Shown piece by piece: positions 8,893-17,608 of a DNA stretch of 64,000 nucleotides. Made by a program: the position numbers and the translations under genes. The stretch is from Ralstonia pickettii (lineage in GTDB: Bacteria; Pseudomonadota; Gammaproteobacteria; Burkholderiales; Burkholderiaceae), in the NCBI RefSeq assembly GCF_030582395.1, contig NZ_CP104382.1, positions 806,001 through 870,000 on the forward strand. Reading direction: 5' to 3'. The notes below the pieces were generated by a model, which was given only the letters and a program-made list of their open reading frames with translations, was not told where the DNA came from and did no database searches. Position 1 is the first letter of the stretch; each line of letters begins with the position of its first letter.

Positions 8893-10377
8893 TTACGAGT
8901 TGGCCGACTTGGGCAGATCCGCCACGAGGCGCAGCGAGATCGACAGTTCATCGAGCTGGAAGTGCGGCCGCAGGAACGCCACCGAGCGATACGTGCCCGG
9001 CTTGCCCGGCACCTCCGCCACCTGGATCGACGCCTCGCGCAGCGGGAATTGCGCCTTCTGTTCTTGCGTGGCGTTGTCGTCCAGCAGCACGTACTGCGAG
9101 ATCCAGCGGTTCAGGAACGTCTCAACGTTCTTGGCCGAGGCAAAGCTGCCGATCTTGTCGCGCATCATCGCCTTCAGGTAATGCGCCACGCGCGATACCG
9201 AGAAGATGTACTGCAGCTGCGCAGACAGCACCGCATTGGCGTTTGCGCTGTCGGAGTCATACTTCTTCGCCTTCTGCGCCGACTGCGCAGCGAAGAACGC
9301 GGCGTAATCCGTGTTCTTGCAATGCACGAGCGGGATGAAGCCGAGGTCGCTCAGTTCCTTCTCGCGGCGGTCGGTGATGGCGATTTCAGTCGGGCACTTG
9401 AGTGCGATTTCGCCGTCGTCGGTCTTGAAGGTGTGCGTCGGCAGGTCTTCGACCAGGCCGCCGCCCTCCACACCGCGGATGGCAGCGCACCAGCCGAAGT
9501 CGTCAAACGCCGCGGTCAGGCGCGCGCCGAACGCCCAGGCGGCGTTGCACCACAGGTACTTGCTGTGATCGGTGCCATCCACGTCTTCAACAAAGTTGAA
9601 GCTCTCGACCACGGTGCCGTCCTTCGGGTTGTACGGCAGACGGCCCAGGAAGCGCGGCAACGTCAGACCGACGTAGCGCGAATCTTCCGAGTCACGGAAC
9701 GACTTCCACTTGGCGTATTCGACCGTGTCGAACACCTTCGCCAGGTCGCGCGGCTTGCCCAGGTCGGCAAACGATTCCAGTCCCAGCAGCTCCGGCGACG
9801 ACGAGGCGATGAACGGTGCGTGCGAAGCCGCAGCCACGTGCGCCATCTGCTCGATGAAGTACATGTCTTCGGGCTGACGCGTGATTTCGTAGTCGCCGAT
9901 CAGCGCGCCGAACGGGGCCCCGCCGAAGGTGCCGAATTCTTCTTCGTAGACCTTCTTGAACAGCGCGCTCTGGTCAAACTCGATGGCGGTCTTGAAGTCC
10001 TTCGTCAGGTCACGCTTGGTCGCGTTGAGCGCCTTGATCTTGATCGTCTGGCCAGTGCTCGTTTCCTTGACGAGGTAGTGCAGCCCGCGCCAGGTGGATT
10101 CCAGCTTCTGGAATTCCGGCGCGTGCATGATCGCGCTCAGCTGCTGCGAGATCAGGCGGTCCAGCTCGGCCACACGTGCATCGAGCGTGGCCGACAGGTT
10201 CTCGGACACCACCACGGTGCCGCTCAGTACCTGGCTTGCCAGCTCGCCGATGATGTCTTTTGCGCGCGCGCGCTCGGAATCGGACTTGGCGACGCGGCTT
10301 TGCTCGACGATGCTGTCGAGCAGGCTCACCTCTTCCGCAACCGAGGCGCCTTGCGCAGCGGATTGGTTCTCAAGCAT
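8893..10377 (-). CDS. tssC: T6SS sheath large subunit TssC
   Basis: TssC (VipB) pairs with TssB to build the contractile sheath around the Hcp tube. The 494-residue length is normal. Family blocks visible include EFQKLESTWRGLHYLV near residue 90, GDYEITRQPEDMYFIEQMAHVAAASHAPF near residues 160-190 (the family's most conserved stretch), and a C-terminal RPHFQLDELSISLRLVA segment. The start ATG at 10377 overlaps the end of tssB by 8 bp, consistent with coupled production of the sheath heterodimer. Confidence 0.97.
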   Translation of the reverse strand: MLENQSAAQGASVAEEVSLLDSIVEQSRVAKSDSERARAKDIIGELASQVLSGTVVVSENLSATLDARVAELDRLISQQLSAIMHAPEFQKLESTWRGLHYLVKETSTGQTIKIKALNATKRDLTKDFKTAIEFDQSALFKKVYEEEFGTFGGAPFGALIGDYEITRQPEDMYFIEQMAHVAAASHAPFIASSSPELLGLESFADLGKPRDLAKVFDTVEYAKWKSFRDSEDSRYVGLTLPRFLGRLPYNPKDGTVVESFNFVEDVDGTDHSKYLWCNAAWAFGARLTAAFDDFGWCAAIRGVEGGGLVEDLPTHTFKTDDGEIALKCPTEIAITDRREKELSDLGFIPLVHCKNTDYAAFFAAQSAQKAKKYDSDSANANAVLSAQLQYIFSVSRVAHYLKAMMRDKIGSFASAKNVETFLNRWISQYVLLDDNATQEQKAQFPLREASIQVAEVPGKPGTYRSVAFLRPHFQLDELSISLRLVADLPKSANS

Positions 10378-10885
10378 CCTCGCCCCCGTTTTGCTTGGCG
10401 CCCAGCTTCTTCGCGTTTTCGGTGTTCTTCAGCACTTCCGACAGCAGGTCTTCGAGCTTGTCGTTACCGGCCATCTTGTTGCGCAGGTCAGCCAGCTTGG
10501 AGCGCGCTTCGAGCAGCTTGCGCAGCGGCTCGACCTGCTCGACAACGGCTTCGGGGCTGAAGTCCTCAAGCGAACGGAACTTCAGGTCGACGCCAAAGCG
10601 GCCACCGTCTTCCGTCAGCGTGTTCGGCACCTGGAACGCTGCGCGCGGCTCTACGCCCTTCATCACTTCGTCAAAGTTGTCGCGGTCGATGTTGACGAAC
10701 TTGCGGTCGCGCAGCTTGGGCTGCTGCACTTCGGATTGGCCCGACAGGTCTGCCACCACGCCCACCACGAATGGCAGTTCCTTCGTCTCGATTGCGTCGC
10801 CGATCTCGACGTCATACGTCAACTGCACGCGCGGCGGACGCACCTTCTGCAGACGCTTCTGTACGCTTTCTTTCTTGGCCATCAC
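10370..10885 (-). CDS. tssB: T6SS sheath small subunit TssB
   Basis: TssB (VipA) is the small sheath subunit, whose heterodimer with TssC contracts to fire the tube. The 171-residue protein shows the family start KKESVQKRLQKVRPPRVQ, an ELPFVVGVVADLSG block and an RKFVNIDRDNFDEVMKGV block. The C-terminal helix (DLRNKMAGNDKLEDLLSEVL) is where ClpV-type recognition is expected. A second in-frame ATG follows immediately, giving an alternative start at 10882. It overlaps tssC by 8 bp and lies 32 bp after the TPR lipoprotein gene. Confidence 0.97.
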   Translation of the reverse strand: MMAKKESVQKRLQKVRPPRVQLTYDVEIGDAIETKELPFVVGVVADLSGQSEVQQPKLRDRKFVNIDRDNFDEVMKGVEPRAAFQVPNTLTEDGGRFGVDLKFRSLEDFSPEAVVEQVEPLRKLLEARSKLADLRNKMAGNDKLEDLLSEVLKNTENAKKLGAKQNGGEDA

Positions 10886-10917
10886 GTTCCTCCAGGAATG
10901 CGGAACCAGCGCTGTGC

Positions 10918-11562
10918 TTAACGCAGTGCGCCGAACGGGTCTGCGCTGCCGCTGGCAGCACCGGTGGCGGCTGCAGGTGCAGCCGTGGTGCCGTGCTCGG
11001 CGGCCGGCGCTGCACGGCGGACAACACGCGCGGGGCGGCGCACCGGCTGCTTGGCCGTCTGCTCGCCCGGGAACAGAACCTGTTCGCCCAGCGTGTCGCG
11101 CAGCATCTTGGCAAGCACCTGCGCGTCGGTCTTGACGTCGCCGGCCAGCGCGCTGTCGGCACGCAGCTCCTGCAGCGAACGGCGCGCCACGCGCAGGCCG
11201 CTCACCGCCAGGATGCTCTTCGCCTGGCGATCTGCGTTGTCACGCTGCAGCGCTTCTTCGGCAGCCAGGATGGCCTGCGGATATTTCTCGGCGCCGAACT
11301 GGATCTGCGCAATGCGCACCCACGGCTCGTCACGGGTCGGGTTCTGCTTGGCGATCTGCTGGTACAGATCAATCGCCTTGTCCTGCTGGCCGCCCTTGGC
11401 CGCAGCTTCCGCCTCCGACATGCTCTGGCCGAAGGCCTCGTCGGTTTGGGGTCCGGGGTTGGTGGTCGAACAGCCTGCAAACAGAGCGGCGGCAGCAGAC
11501 AGCACGATGAAGGAACGGAGAACGGAAATAGACGAGGATTTGGCCACGGCGAGACTCTTCAA
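10918..11562 (-). CDS. TPR-containing outer-membrane lipoprotein, first gene of leftward tss operon
   Basis: This is a predicted lipoprotein of 214 residues with tetratricopeptide-like repeats. Residues 1-30 form a signal peptide ending FAG-C31, an acceptable lipobox. Residues about 48-125 look like two or three TPR helical hairpins (AAAKGGQQDKAIDLYQQIAKQ; AEKYPQAILAAEEALQRD). The C-terminus is alanine/arginine rich and low in complexity. It is the promoter-proximal gene of the leftward operon, just before tssB. A lipoprotein of this kind is recalled at the same place in related Burkholderia/Ralstonia T6SS loci, probably as an accessory factor in assembly at the envelope; that role is inference. 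It is not TssJ, which is encoded divergently. Confidence 0.85.
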   Translation of the reverse strand: MKSLAVAKSSSISVLRSFIVLSAAAALFAGCSTTNPGPQTDEAFGQSMSEAEAAAKGGQQDKAIDLYQQIAKQNPTRDEPWVRIAQIQFGAEKYPQAILAAEEALQRDNADRQAKSILAVSGLRVARRSLQELRADSALAGDVKTDAQVLAKMLRDTLGEQVLFPGEQTAKQPVRRPARVVRRAAPAAEHGTTAAPAAATGAASGSADPFGALR

Positions 11563-11640
11563 AGTTTCAAAGCGGTGTGTCGATACCCAGTCAAATTCGC
11601 CGGAATTGGCGAGTTAAATGTTGGTCTCGACTGGCGCGAA

Positions 11641-11670
11641 ATAGTACACTCCGCTCGTTGCCGTTGACAA
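11641..11670 (-). promoter_or_regulatory. Putative sigma-70 promoter of leftward tss operon
   Basis: On the minus strand a TTGTCA hexamer (complement of 11665-11670) is separated by 18 bp from TACTAT (complement of 11641-11646). Transcription would begin near 11634, giving a leader of about 70 nt before the lipoprotein gene. The first direct repeat begins 10 bp upstream of the -35, a normal activator position. The hexamers are matched by eye only. Confidence 0.45.
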
Positions 11671-11680
11671 CCAAAAACGG

Positions 11681-11800
11681 ATTATTAAGAAACCGAAACA
11701 TCCTTTGTATTCAGTACCTTAGAGCGGCGCCCTGCAACGATCTCCGATTATTAAGAAACCGAAACATTCTTCTGTTTTCCTTTATTAAGGAACCGAAACA
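11681..11800 (+). repeat. Three direct repeats in the divergent tss control region
   Basis: Two copies of ATTATTAAGAAACCGAAACA followed by T are identical, at 11681-11701 and 11747-11767. A third copy with one change (TTATTAAGGAACCGAAACA) is at 11782-11800. All face the same way, with starts 66 and about 34 bp apart, close to six and three helical turns. They lie in an AT-rich stretch between the divergent T6SS operons. This 313-bp gap (11563-11875) holds no gene. The layout suggests binding sites for a dedicated regulator; no known T6SS operator is matched. Confidence 0.8.
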
Positions 11801-11875
11801 ATTCAACAGCCTCCTTTAGCCGAACGGGCCTCGCGGCAGTCAAACAAAGAGAATTAAATAATTCAGAAATCAGGC

Positions 11876-12580
11876 ATGAAGATGATGAAATTCGATGCCG
11901 CTTGGGAGCAAGCGGCGAGGCAGCCGGGCTGCGGCGGCCTTCTCAAGCGGTCTCTGAAGCACCATCTTGCGGCGGCGCTCAAGCTGATGCTGGTAAGCGC
12001 GAGCGTGGTCGCGCTGGCCGCCTGCTCCACCGGCGCAAGCGTGCTGGCGGGTGCGGCCAACGGCGCGCTGGAAGCGATGGGGCTCAAATCGTCGAACGTG
12101 CCCGATGCGCAAAAGCCGCCGCGTGAAGTGCCGCTCAAGATGACGGCCGGCAACAACCTGAACGCAGCGAACGACCGCCGCCCGGTTGCGGTGGTGGTGC
12201 GCCTGTATTCGTTGAAGGACCCGACCAGCTTCCTGCAGGCGCCGTATGACACCTTTATCGACCCGGCGCGCGAGAAACAAACGCTGGGCGCCGACCTTGT
12301 CAACGTGCGTGAGATGACGCTGATCCCGGGCCAGCGTTACGACTTCACCGAGAAAGTTTCGCGCGAAGCCACCACGCTGGGCATCGTGGCGCTGTTCCGC
12401 AGCCCCGCATCGCAGCGCTGGAAGTTCGCCTTCAACACCGAGAAGAACGAGAAGTCGGGCATCGTGATCGGGCTGCACGCCTGCGCCATGACGGTGACAT
12501 CCGGCACGCTGACCACCCCGGCTGGCGCCACACCGCTGACCGATCTCAACCTGCTCTCCCCCGCGGTTTGCGGTAGCTGA
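11876..12580 (+). CDS. tssJ: T6SS outer-membrane lipoprotein TssJ
   Basis: TssJ anchors the T6SS membrane complex (TssJ-TssL-TssM) in the outer membrane. The 234-residue protein has a basic N-terminus, a hydrophobic segment (about 34-49) and a lipobox LAAC with Cys50 as the acylated residue. The mature part has the transthyretin-like fold blocks VAVVVRLYSLKD and ALFRSPASQRWKF typical of the family. The N-terminus before the signal peptide is unusually long, and in-frame methionines at residues 3, 4 and 38 could be the true start. It opens the rightward operon, with tssK 15 bp downstream. Confidence 0.93.
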   Translation: MKMMKFDAAWEQAARQPGCGGLLKRSLKHHLAAALKLMLVSASVVALAACSTGASVLAGAANGALEAMGLKSSNVPDAQKPPREVPLKMTAGNNLNAANDRRPVAVVVRLYSLKDPTSFLQAPYDTFIDPAREKQTLGADLVNVREMTLIPGQRYDFTEKVSREATTLGIVALFRSPASQRWKFAFNTEKNEKSGIVIGLHACAMTVTSGTLTTPAGATPLTDLNLLSPAVCGS

Positions 12581-12595
12581 ACAACAAGGGCCAAC

Positions 12596-13942
12596 GTGAG
12601 TTACTCCGCAAAGATTCTCTGGGGCGAAGGGCTGTTCCTGCGCCCGCAGCATTTCCAGCGTCAGGACGCGTATCACGAGTCGCGCCTGCATGCGACTGCG
12701 CAAGTCATCCAGCCGTATGCATGGGGTATCCGCCATGCACGCTTCGATACCGATGCGCTGGCCAGCGGCGTGCTGCGCGTGGTCGAGCTGTCGCTGTTCT
12801 TTCCGGACGGCGAGCTGTACTTCGCGCCGCAGGCCGATGCGCTTCCGCCGCCGCTGGTGCTCGACGCGGTTCCTGCCGGCGTGTCGGAGCTGACGTTCCA
12901 TATCGCCCTGTATCCGCTGCAAGACAATGGCGGCAATTACCGCGAGCAGATCGAAGGCGCATCGGTATCGCGCTTTGTTGGTGCGGAGGAGGAAACGGCC
13001 GACCTCTATACGGAGGCCGAGCCCGCCGCCATCACGTATCTGAAGAAGTCGGTCAAGCTGATTGCCGAGACGGAACCGCGCGAGCAGTTCATCTCCCTGC
13101 CCGTGGTGCGCGTGCGGCGCACCGGCACCGGTGGTTTTGAGCTGGACGAGAACTTTGTCGCGCCGAGCATGGCGATCAACGCCTCGGCCGTGCTGTATCA
13201 GCGCCTGCGCCGGCTGCTTGATGCACTGCAGGCCAAGGTCAATGCGCTGTACGGTTTCCACCGCGAGCCGACCAAGAACATCATCGAATTCCGCTCCGGC
13301 GACATTGCCTCGTTCTGGCTGCTGCATACGGCCAATGCAGCGTTTGCGGCGTTGTCGCACCTGTATCACCACCCGGACCTGCACCCTGAGCGCCTGTTCC
13401 AGGAAATGCTGCGCCTGGCGGGCGCCTTGATGACGTTCACCAAGAGCTACACGCTGGCCGACCTGCCCGCCTACGATCACGACAACCCGGGCCCGGTGTT
13501 TGCCAAGCTCGACACGATCGTGCGCGAGCTGCTCGATACCGTCATCTCCACGCGCTACTTTGCGATTGCGCTGGAAGAGACGCGCCCGTCGTTCCACCTC
13601 GGCCGCATCGACTCCGGCAAGATCGACGACCAGACCAGCTTCTACCTGTCGGTGTCGGCAGACATGCCCGCCGCCGAACTGGTGGAAGCCATTCCGGCGC
13701 GCTTCAAGGTCGGCGCCCCCGACGACGTCGAAAAGCTCGTGCTGTCGTCCATGCCTGGCGTGCCGCTCACCTATACGCCGCAGGTGCCGCCCGCCATTCC
13801 GGTGCGCCCGGGCGCGTGCTACTTCGCCGTGGAAGCGCGCGGCATGCTGTACGAACGCATGCTGCAGGCGCAGACCCTCACCATCTATGCCCCGGCCGGC
13901 ATCCGGGAACTCAAACTTGAACTGATCGCGGTGACTTCATGA
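12596..13942 (+). CDS. tssK: T6SS baseplate-membrane adaptor TssK
   Basis: TssK trimers link the baseplate to the TssL/TssM membrane complex. The 448-residue length is typical. The start is a GTG at 12596 preceded by an AAGGG Shine-Dalgarno, giving the family N-terminus KILWGEGLFLRPQHFQRQD, which is diagnostic. The C-terminal domain, which binds TssL and TssM, is complete. The gene overlaps tssL by 4 bp in an ATGA arrangement, so translation is probably coupled. Confidence 0.96.
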   Translation: MSYSAKILWGEGLFLRPQHFQRQDAYHESRLHATAQVIQPYAWGIRHARFDTDALASGVLRVVELSLFFPDGELYFAPQADALPPPLVLDAVPAGVSELTFHIALYPLQDNGGNYREQIEGASVSRFVGAEEETADLYTEAEPAAITYLKKSVKLIAETEPREQFISLPVVRVRRTGTGGFELDENFVAPSMAINASAVLYQRLRRLLDALQAKVNALYGFHREPTKNIIEFRSGDIASFWLLHTANAAFAALSHLYHHPDLHPERLFQEMLRLAGALMTFTKSYTLADLPAYDHDNPGPVFAKLDTIVRELLDTVISTRYFAIALEETRPSFHLGRIDSGKIDDQTSFYLSVSADMPAAELVEAIPARFKVGAPDDVEKLVLSSMPGVPLTYTPQVPPAIPVRPGACYFAVEARGMLYERMLQAQTLTIYAPAGIRELKLELIAVTS

Positions 13943-14724
13943 GCGCTACCTCCACCCCTTCGCTGTTTGGCGGTTCGGCACCGGCAACCGCTGCGGCGGA
14001 TGCACGTGAATCCAACACGCACGCCCGCACGCTGCTCGACTTGCTGTACGACGGTTTCTTCATGCTGTTCCAGTTGCGCAATGGCCAGCAGCCGACCAGC
14101 GCAGAAGATTTCCTCTCGCGCGTACGCGCCTTCCTCGACGATTTCGACCGCGGCGCCAAGCGCCTGAACGTGTCGGCTGAAGACGTGTTCGACGCCAAGT
14201 ACGCCTTCTGCGCCGCGGTGGACGAAACCATCCTGTCGTCCAACTTTGCGATCCGCCCGGCCTGGGAGCGCCGCCCGCTGCAGCTCGTCCTGTTTGGCGA
14301 ACAGCTCGCCGGCGAGACCTTCTTCGTCAAGCTCGAAGAACTGCGTGCGCACGGTGCACCGCGCCTGCAGGCGCTGGAGGTCTTCCACATGTGCCTGCTG
14401 CTGGGCTTTCGCGGCAAGTACATCCTCGAAGGGCCTGAGAAACTCGCTTACCTCACCGCACGCCTGGGCGACGAGATTTCTGCCATCAAGGGCAAGCGTG
14501 CCGCGTTTGCACCGCACTGGCCGCTGCCCGACAAGGTCGCGCACATGCTCAAGCGCGAAACGCCGCTGTGGATTTTCGGCGCCGTGTTTGCGCTGATCGG
14601 GCTGCTGGGCTTCCTCGGGCTGTCCCACACGCTGAACGCCAAGACCAACGAAACGCTGGAAGGCTATTCGCAGGTCATCAAGCTCGGGCCGCGCTTCTCG
14701 CACCTGACGATTTCGCTGCCGTGA
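13939..14724 (+). CDS. tssL: T6SS inner-membrane protein TssL (DotU/IcmH family)
   Basis: TssL is the inner-membrane partner of TssM and docks the TssK baseplate. The 261-residue protein has the cytoplasmic DotU domain (LLDLLYDGFFMLFQLRNGQ near residue 32; YAFCAAVDETILSS near residue 92; LGFRGKY near residue 155). A single C-terminal transmembrane helix follows at about residues 210-232 (LWIFGAVFALIGLLGFLGL). It lacks a peptidoglycan-binding OmpA-like extension, so another protein must give cell-wall anchoring. Its usual partner tssM is not next to it: the next gene, 70 bp away, is a vgrG. Confidence 0.94.
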   Translation: MSATSTPSLFGGSAPATAAADARESNTHARTLLDLLYDGFFMLFQLRNGQQPTSAEDFLSRVRAFLDDFDRGAKRLNVSAEDVFDAKYAFCAAVDETILSSNFAIRPAWERRPLQLVLFGEQLAGETFFVKLEELRAHGAPRLQALEVFHMCLLLGFRGKYILEGPEKLAYLTARLGDEISAIKGKRAAFAPHWPLPDKVAHMLKRETPLWIFGAVFALIGLLGFLGLSHTLNAKTNETLEGYSQVIKLGPRFSHLTISLP

Positions 14725-14794
14725 TGGCCACGATGGGCCGCGTGCCCATCCTTCTGCTGAACCGCAACACGAACCCCAGCGCGACGCTGTTCCG

Positions 14795-17608
14795 ATGAAG
14801 CCTTTGTCCAACCTGCCGGCCGCCGTGCCACAAGCCGTCCTGGGCGCGCTGCTCGGGCAGCAGACCCGCCAGATCACGCTGGAGACGGCGCTTGCTTCCG
14901 ACAACCTCGTCGTGGAGCGCTTTACCGCCACCGAGGCGGTGTCGGCCTCTTTCGTCCTGCATATCGATTGCCTGAGCCCGTCGGCGCATCTGGACACGGC
15001 GAAGCTGGCTTCGCAGGAAGTCACGCTGCGCCTGGTGCAAGCCGACGGCAAGCGACGCGCGTGGCACGGTTACGTGGCCGATTGCACGTCGCTTGGCGGT
15101 GACGGCGGCCTCGCACGCTACCGGCTGCGCGTCGTGCCTTGGCTTGACCGCCTGCGCACACGCAGCGACTGCTTCGTCTACCAGGACAAGACCGCGCTCG
15201 AGATCATCGAAGACGTCTTCAGCGAATACCCCACCGCGCATTACAAGATTGCGACCACGCAGCCGTGCGCCAAACGATCGATCTGCTGCCAATACCGCGA
15301 AACCGACTACGCGTTCGTGATGCGCCTGCTGGCCGAGGAAGGCCTGTCGTTCCGCATCGAGCACGAGCAAAGCGACGACAAGCAACAGCAAGGCAGCACG
15401 CAGTCGCGTCACACCGTCGTCATCTTCGACAACGATGCGCAACGTCCGGCTTGCCCGCAGCCGCAGATCCGCTTCCATCGCGTTGACGCCACCGAAAGCG
15501 AAGACGCGATCGAGCGTTTCTCGCACGCGCACAGCGTGGGCACCAATGCAGTGACGCTCGCTTCGTGGGACTACAAGGCACTGGCTGCGACCAGCGCCCA
15601 AGCCAGCGCCAGCGACCCCGGCGGCGAGCTGCCCACGCTGGAACGCTTTGAAGCCTCGGGCTCGTATCAATATTCGAATGCGCAAGAAGCCAGCCGCGCA
15701 GCACAACTGCGCATGCAGGCACACGAAGGCGCGTACCTGCGCTACGAAGGCCACGGCAGCGTGCGCCAATTGGGCGCCGGCCAGCGCTTCACGCTCACGC
15801 AGCATTTCGACAGCAAGCACAGCGAGTTCGTCACGCTGCAGGTGGAACACGAAGCCGCCAACAACCTCGGCGCCGACATCGCACGCTTGCTCTCCACCAC
15901 CGAGATCGAATCGGGCAGCTACCGCAATCTTTTCGTCGCCGTACCGGCCGAGGCGCCCATCGTACCGCCCTATCGACGCCGCCCAACGGCGCCTGAAGGC
16001 CAGGCTGCCGTGGTCATTGCCGACGACGGCGCGCCGCTCACAACCGACCGCGACCATCGCGTGCGCGTGCGTTTCCCATGGCTGCGCGCGCCGGAGGTCA
16101 ATGCATTTTCCGATCCGTCCAACAACGACCGCTCGCAAGTCACCGCCTGGGTGCGCGTGGCCAGTGCCAGCGCGGGCCCGAACTGGGGCGGCAATCACTT
16201 GCCGCGCGCAGGCACGCAGGTCCTGCTGACGTTCATCGACGGCGACATCGACCGGCCGATGATCGCCATGCAGTTGCACAACACGCAGGACGCCCTGCCC
16301 TGGGCCCCTGCCGATGCGCCGCTCGGGCAAGCCCTGTCCGGCTGGCACTCGCAGGGCCTCGGCGGCGACGGCTACAACCAGTGGGTCGTCGACGATCATC
16401 CTGGCCAGTTGCGCACGCGCCTGGCAAGCTCCACCGCCAACAGCCAGCTCAATCTCGGCTATGTCACCTCGCACGGCGCCACGGGCGGAGACCGCGGCAC
16501 GTGGCGCGGCACCGGCGCCGAACTGCGCACCGATGCCTGGGCGGTGGTCCGCGCTGGCGGAGGCCTGCTGCTTTCGACTACCGCGCGTGCGCAAGCCGTC
16601 GGCACGCTGCTCGACGCCCATGAAGCGCGCGGGCAGCTCACCGCCGCGCAGAAGACTGCACAGCGCTTGTCGGATGCCGCAGCGAGCCAGCAAGCGCTGC
16701 CCTTGGCGGCCAACGAAGCGTTCGAGCCGATCGACAAGGCGCTCGACCCTGCGCAGGACGGCAAGTACCCCAGCAACGTCAATGGCCAGGATTCACAGCA
16801 GCCCGTCGATAAATTCGGCCAGCCGCTGCTGGTGACCGAATCGCCCTCCAGCATCGCGCTCGCCTCGGAGGCCACCACCACCGTCTACGCGGGGCGGCAC
16901 TTGCACGGCACCGCGCAGGCCGACTGGCACCTCGCCGCTGGCAACGTCATCGCCGCCGCGGCTGCAAAAGGCGTGAGCCTGTTCGCCCAGCGCAACGGCA
17001 TCCGCGCCATTGCCGAAGGCGGGCCGGTGTCGATCCAGGCGCATACCGATGCGTTGGCCGTACTGGCAGACAAGGCCGTTACCGTTACCTCGTCGGCCGA
17101 TTCGGTCGAGATCCTCGCGCAACAGAACATCGTGCTGCATGGCGGGGATTCATTGATCCGGCTGGAAGGGAATGCGGTGACGTTTGAGACGTCGGGGTTG
17201 CTGTCGGTGAAGGGGGCTGGGCATCCGTTTGAGGGGCCGGGGGGGCAGGCGACGGCTTTGCCGGCGTTGCCGGTGGGAACGGCCACACTGTCCAATGCAA
17301 TCGAACTGAATTACCAGTACGACGATCTGGAGCCTGTGCAAGGCGCTCCATACAAGATTGTGTTCAGCGACAACACCGTACGTGAGGGCAAACTCGATAA
17401 GCAAGGTTTCGCGCGCGAAAAGGGCACGCCGAACCTGCCTTATTACGTCGAATTTGGCGAGGATGAACGGCCGTGGAAGGCACCGCCCCTAGAGTCGTCA
17501 GACGAATACAAGAAGGTGCAGCCTGAAGCTCAGCGACAAATTGAGATGGAGAGACAAGCGCGCATTGCTGCCGGTGATACGCGAGCAGCAGAGGATGTCC
17601 AACAATGA
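14795..17608 (+). CDS. vgrG: T6SS spike protein VgrG with C-terminal transthyretin-like extension
   Basis: This second VgrG (937 residues) is the carrier for the effector encoded next. The gp27-like base covers about residues 20-400. The gp5 OB segment begins at DRDHRVRVRFPWLR (about 425) with SAGPNWGG after it. The DUF2345 beta-helix region covers about 530-830. The last 90 residues begin with a YDDLEPVQGAPYKIVF block and read like a small transthyretin-type beta sandwich, a module often placed at VgrG tips to bind an effector; the binding role is inference. The final 30 residues are charged and helical. The stop overlaps the effector start (ATGA, 17605-17608). Confidence 0.95.
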   Translation: MKPLSNLPAAVPQAVLGALLGQQTRQITLETALASDNLVVERFTATEAVSASFVLHIDCLSPSAHLDTAKLASQEVTLRLVQADGKRRAWHGYVADCTSLGGDGGLARYRLRVVPWLDRLRTRSDCFVYQDKTALEIIEDVFSEYPTAHYKIATTQPCAKRSICCQYRETDYAFVMRLLAEEGLSFRIEHEQSDDKQQQGSTQSRHTVVIFDNDAQRPACPQPQIRFHRVDATESEDAIERFSHAHSVGTNAVTLASWDYKALAATSAQASASDPGGELPTLERFEASGSYQYSNAQEASRAAQLRMQAHEGAYLRYEGHGSVRQLGAGQRFTLTQHFDSKHSEFVTLQVEHEAANNLGADIARLLSTTEIESGSYRNLFVAVPAEAPIVPPYRRRPTAPEGQAAVVIADDGAPLTTDRDHRVRVRFPWLRAPEVNAFSDPSNNDRSQVTAWVRVASASAGPNWGGNHLPRAGTQVLLTFIDGDIDRPMIAMQLHNTQDALPWAPADAPLGQALSGWHSQGLGGDGYNQWVVDDHPGQLRTRLASSTANSQLNLGYVTSHGATGGDRGTWRGTGAELRTDAWAVVRAGGGLLLSTTARAQAVGTLLDAHEARGQLTAAQKTAQRLSDAAASQQALPLAANEAFEPIDKALDPAQDGKYPSNVNGQDSQQPVDKFGQPLLVTESPSSIALASEATTTVYAGRHLHGTAQADWHLAAGNVIAAAAAKGVSLFAQRNGIRAIAEGGPVSIQAHTDALAVLADKAVTVTSSADSVEILAQQNIVLHGGDSLIRLEGNAVTFETSGLLSVKGAGHPFEGPGGQATALPALPVGTATLSNAIELNYQYDDLEPVQGAPYKIVFSDNTVREGKLDKQGFAREKGTPNLPYYVEFGEDERPWKAPPLESSDEYKKVQPEAQRQIEMERQARIAAGDTRAAEDVQQ

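Noticed and set aside
8143..10560. 805-codon plus-strand frame across hcp, tssC and tssB
   Set aside because: Crosses three clear T6SS genes on the other strand and has no recognisable fold.
11870..13597. 575-codon minus-strand frame opposite tssJ and tssK
   Set aside because: Shadow of two well-supported genes; biased His/Gln/Arg composition.
14678..16693. 671-codon minus-strand frame opposite vgrG
   Set aside because: Low-complexity Ala/Arg/Gly shadow of the VgrG reading frame.
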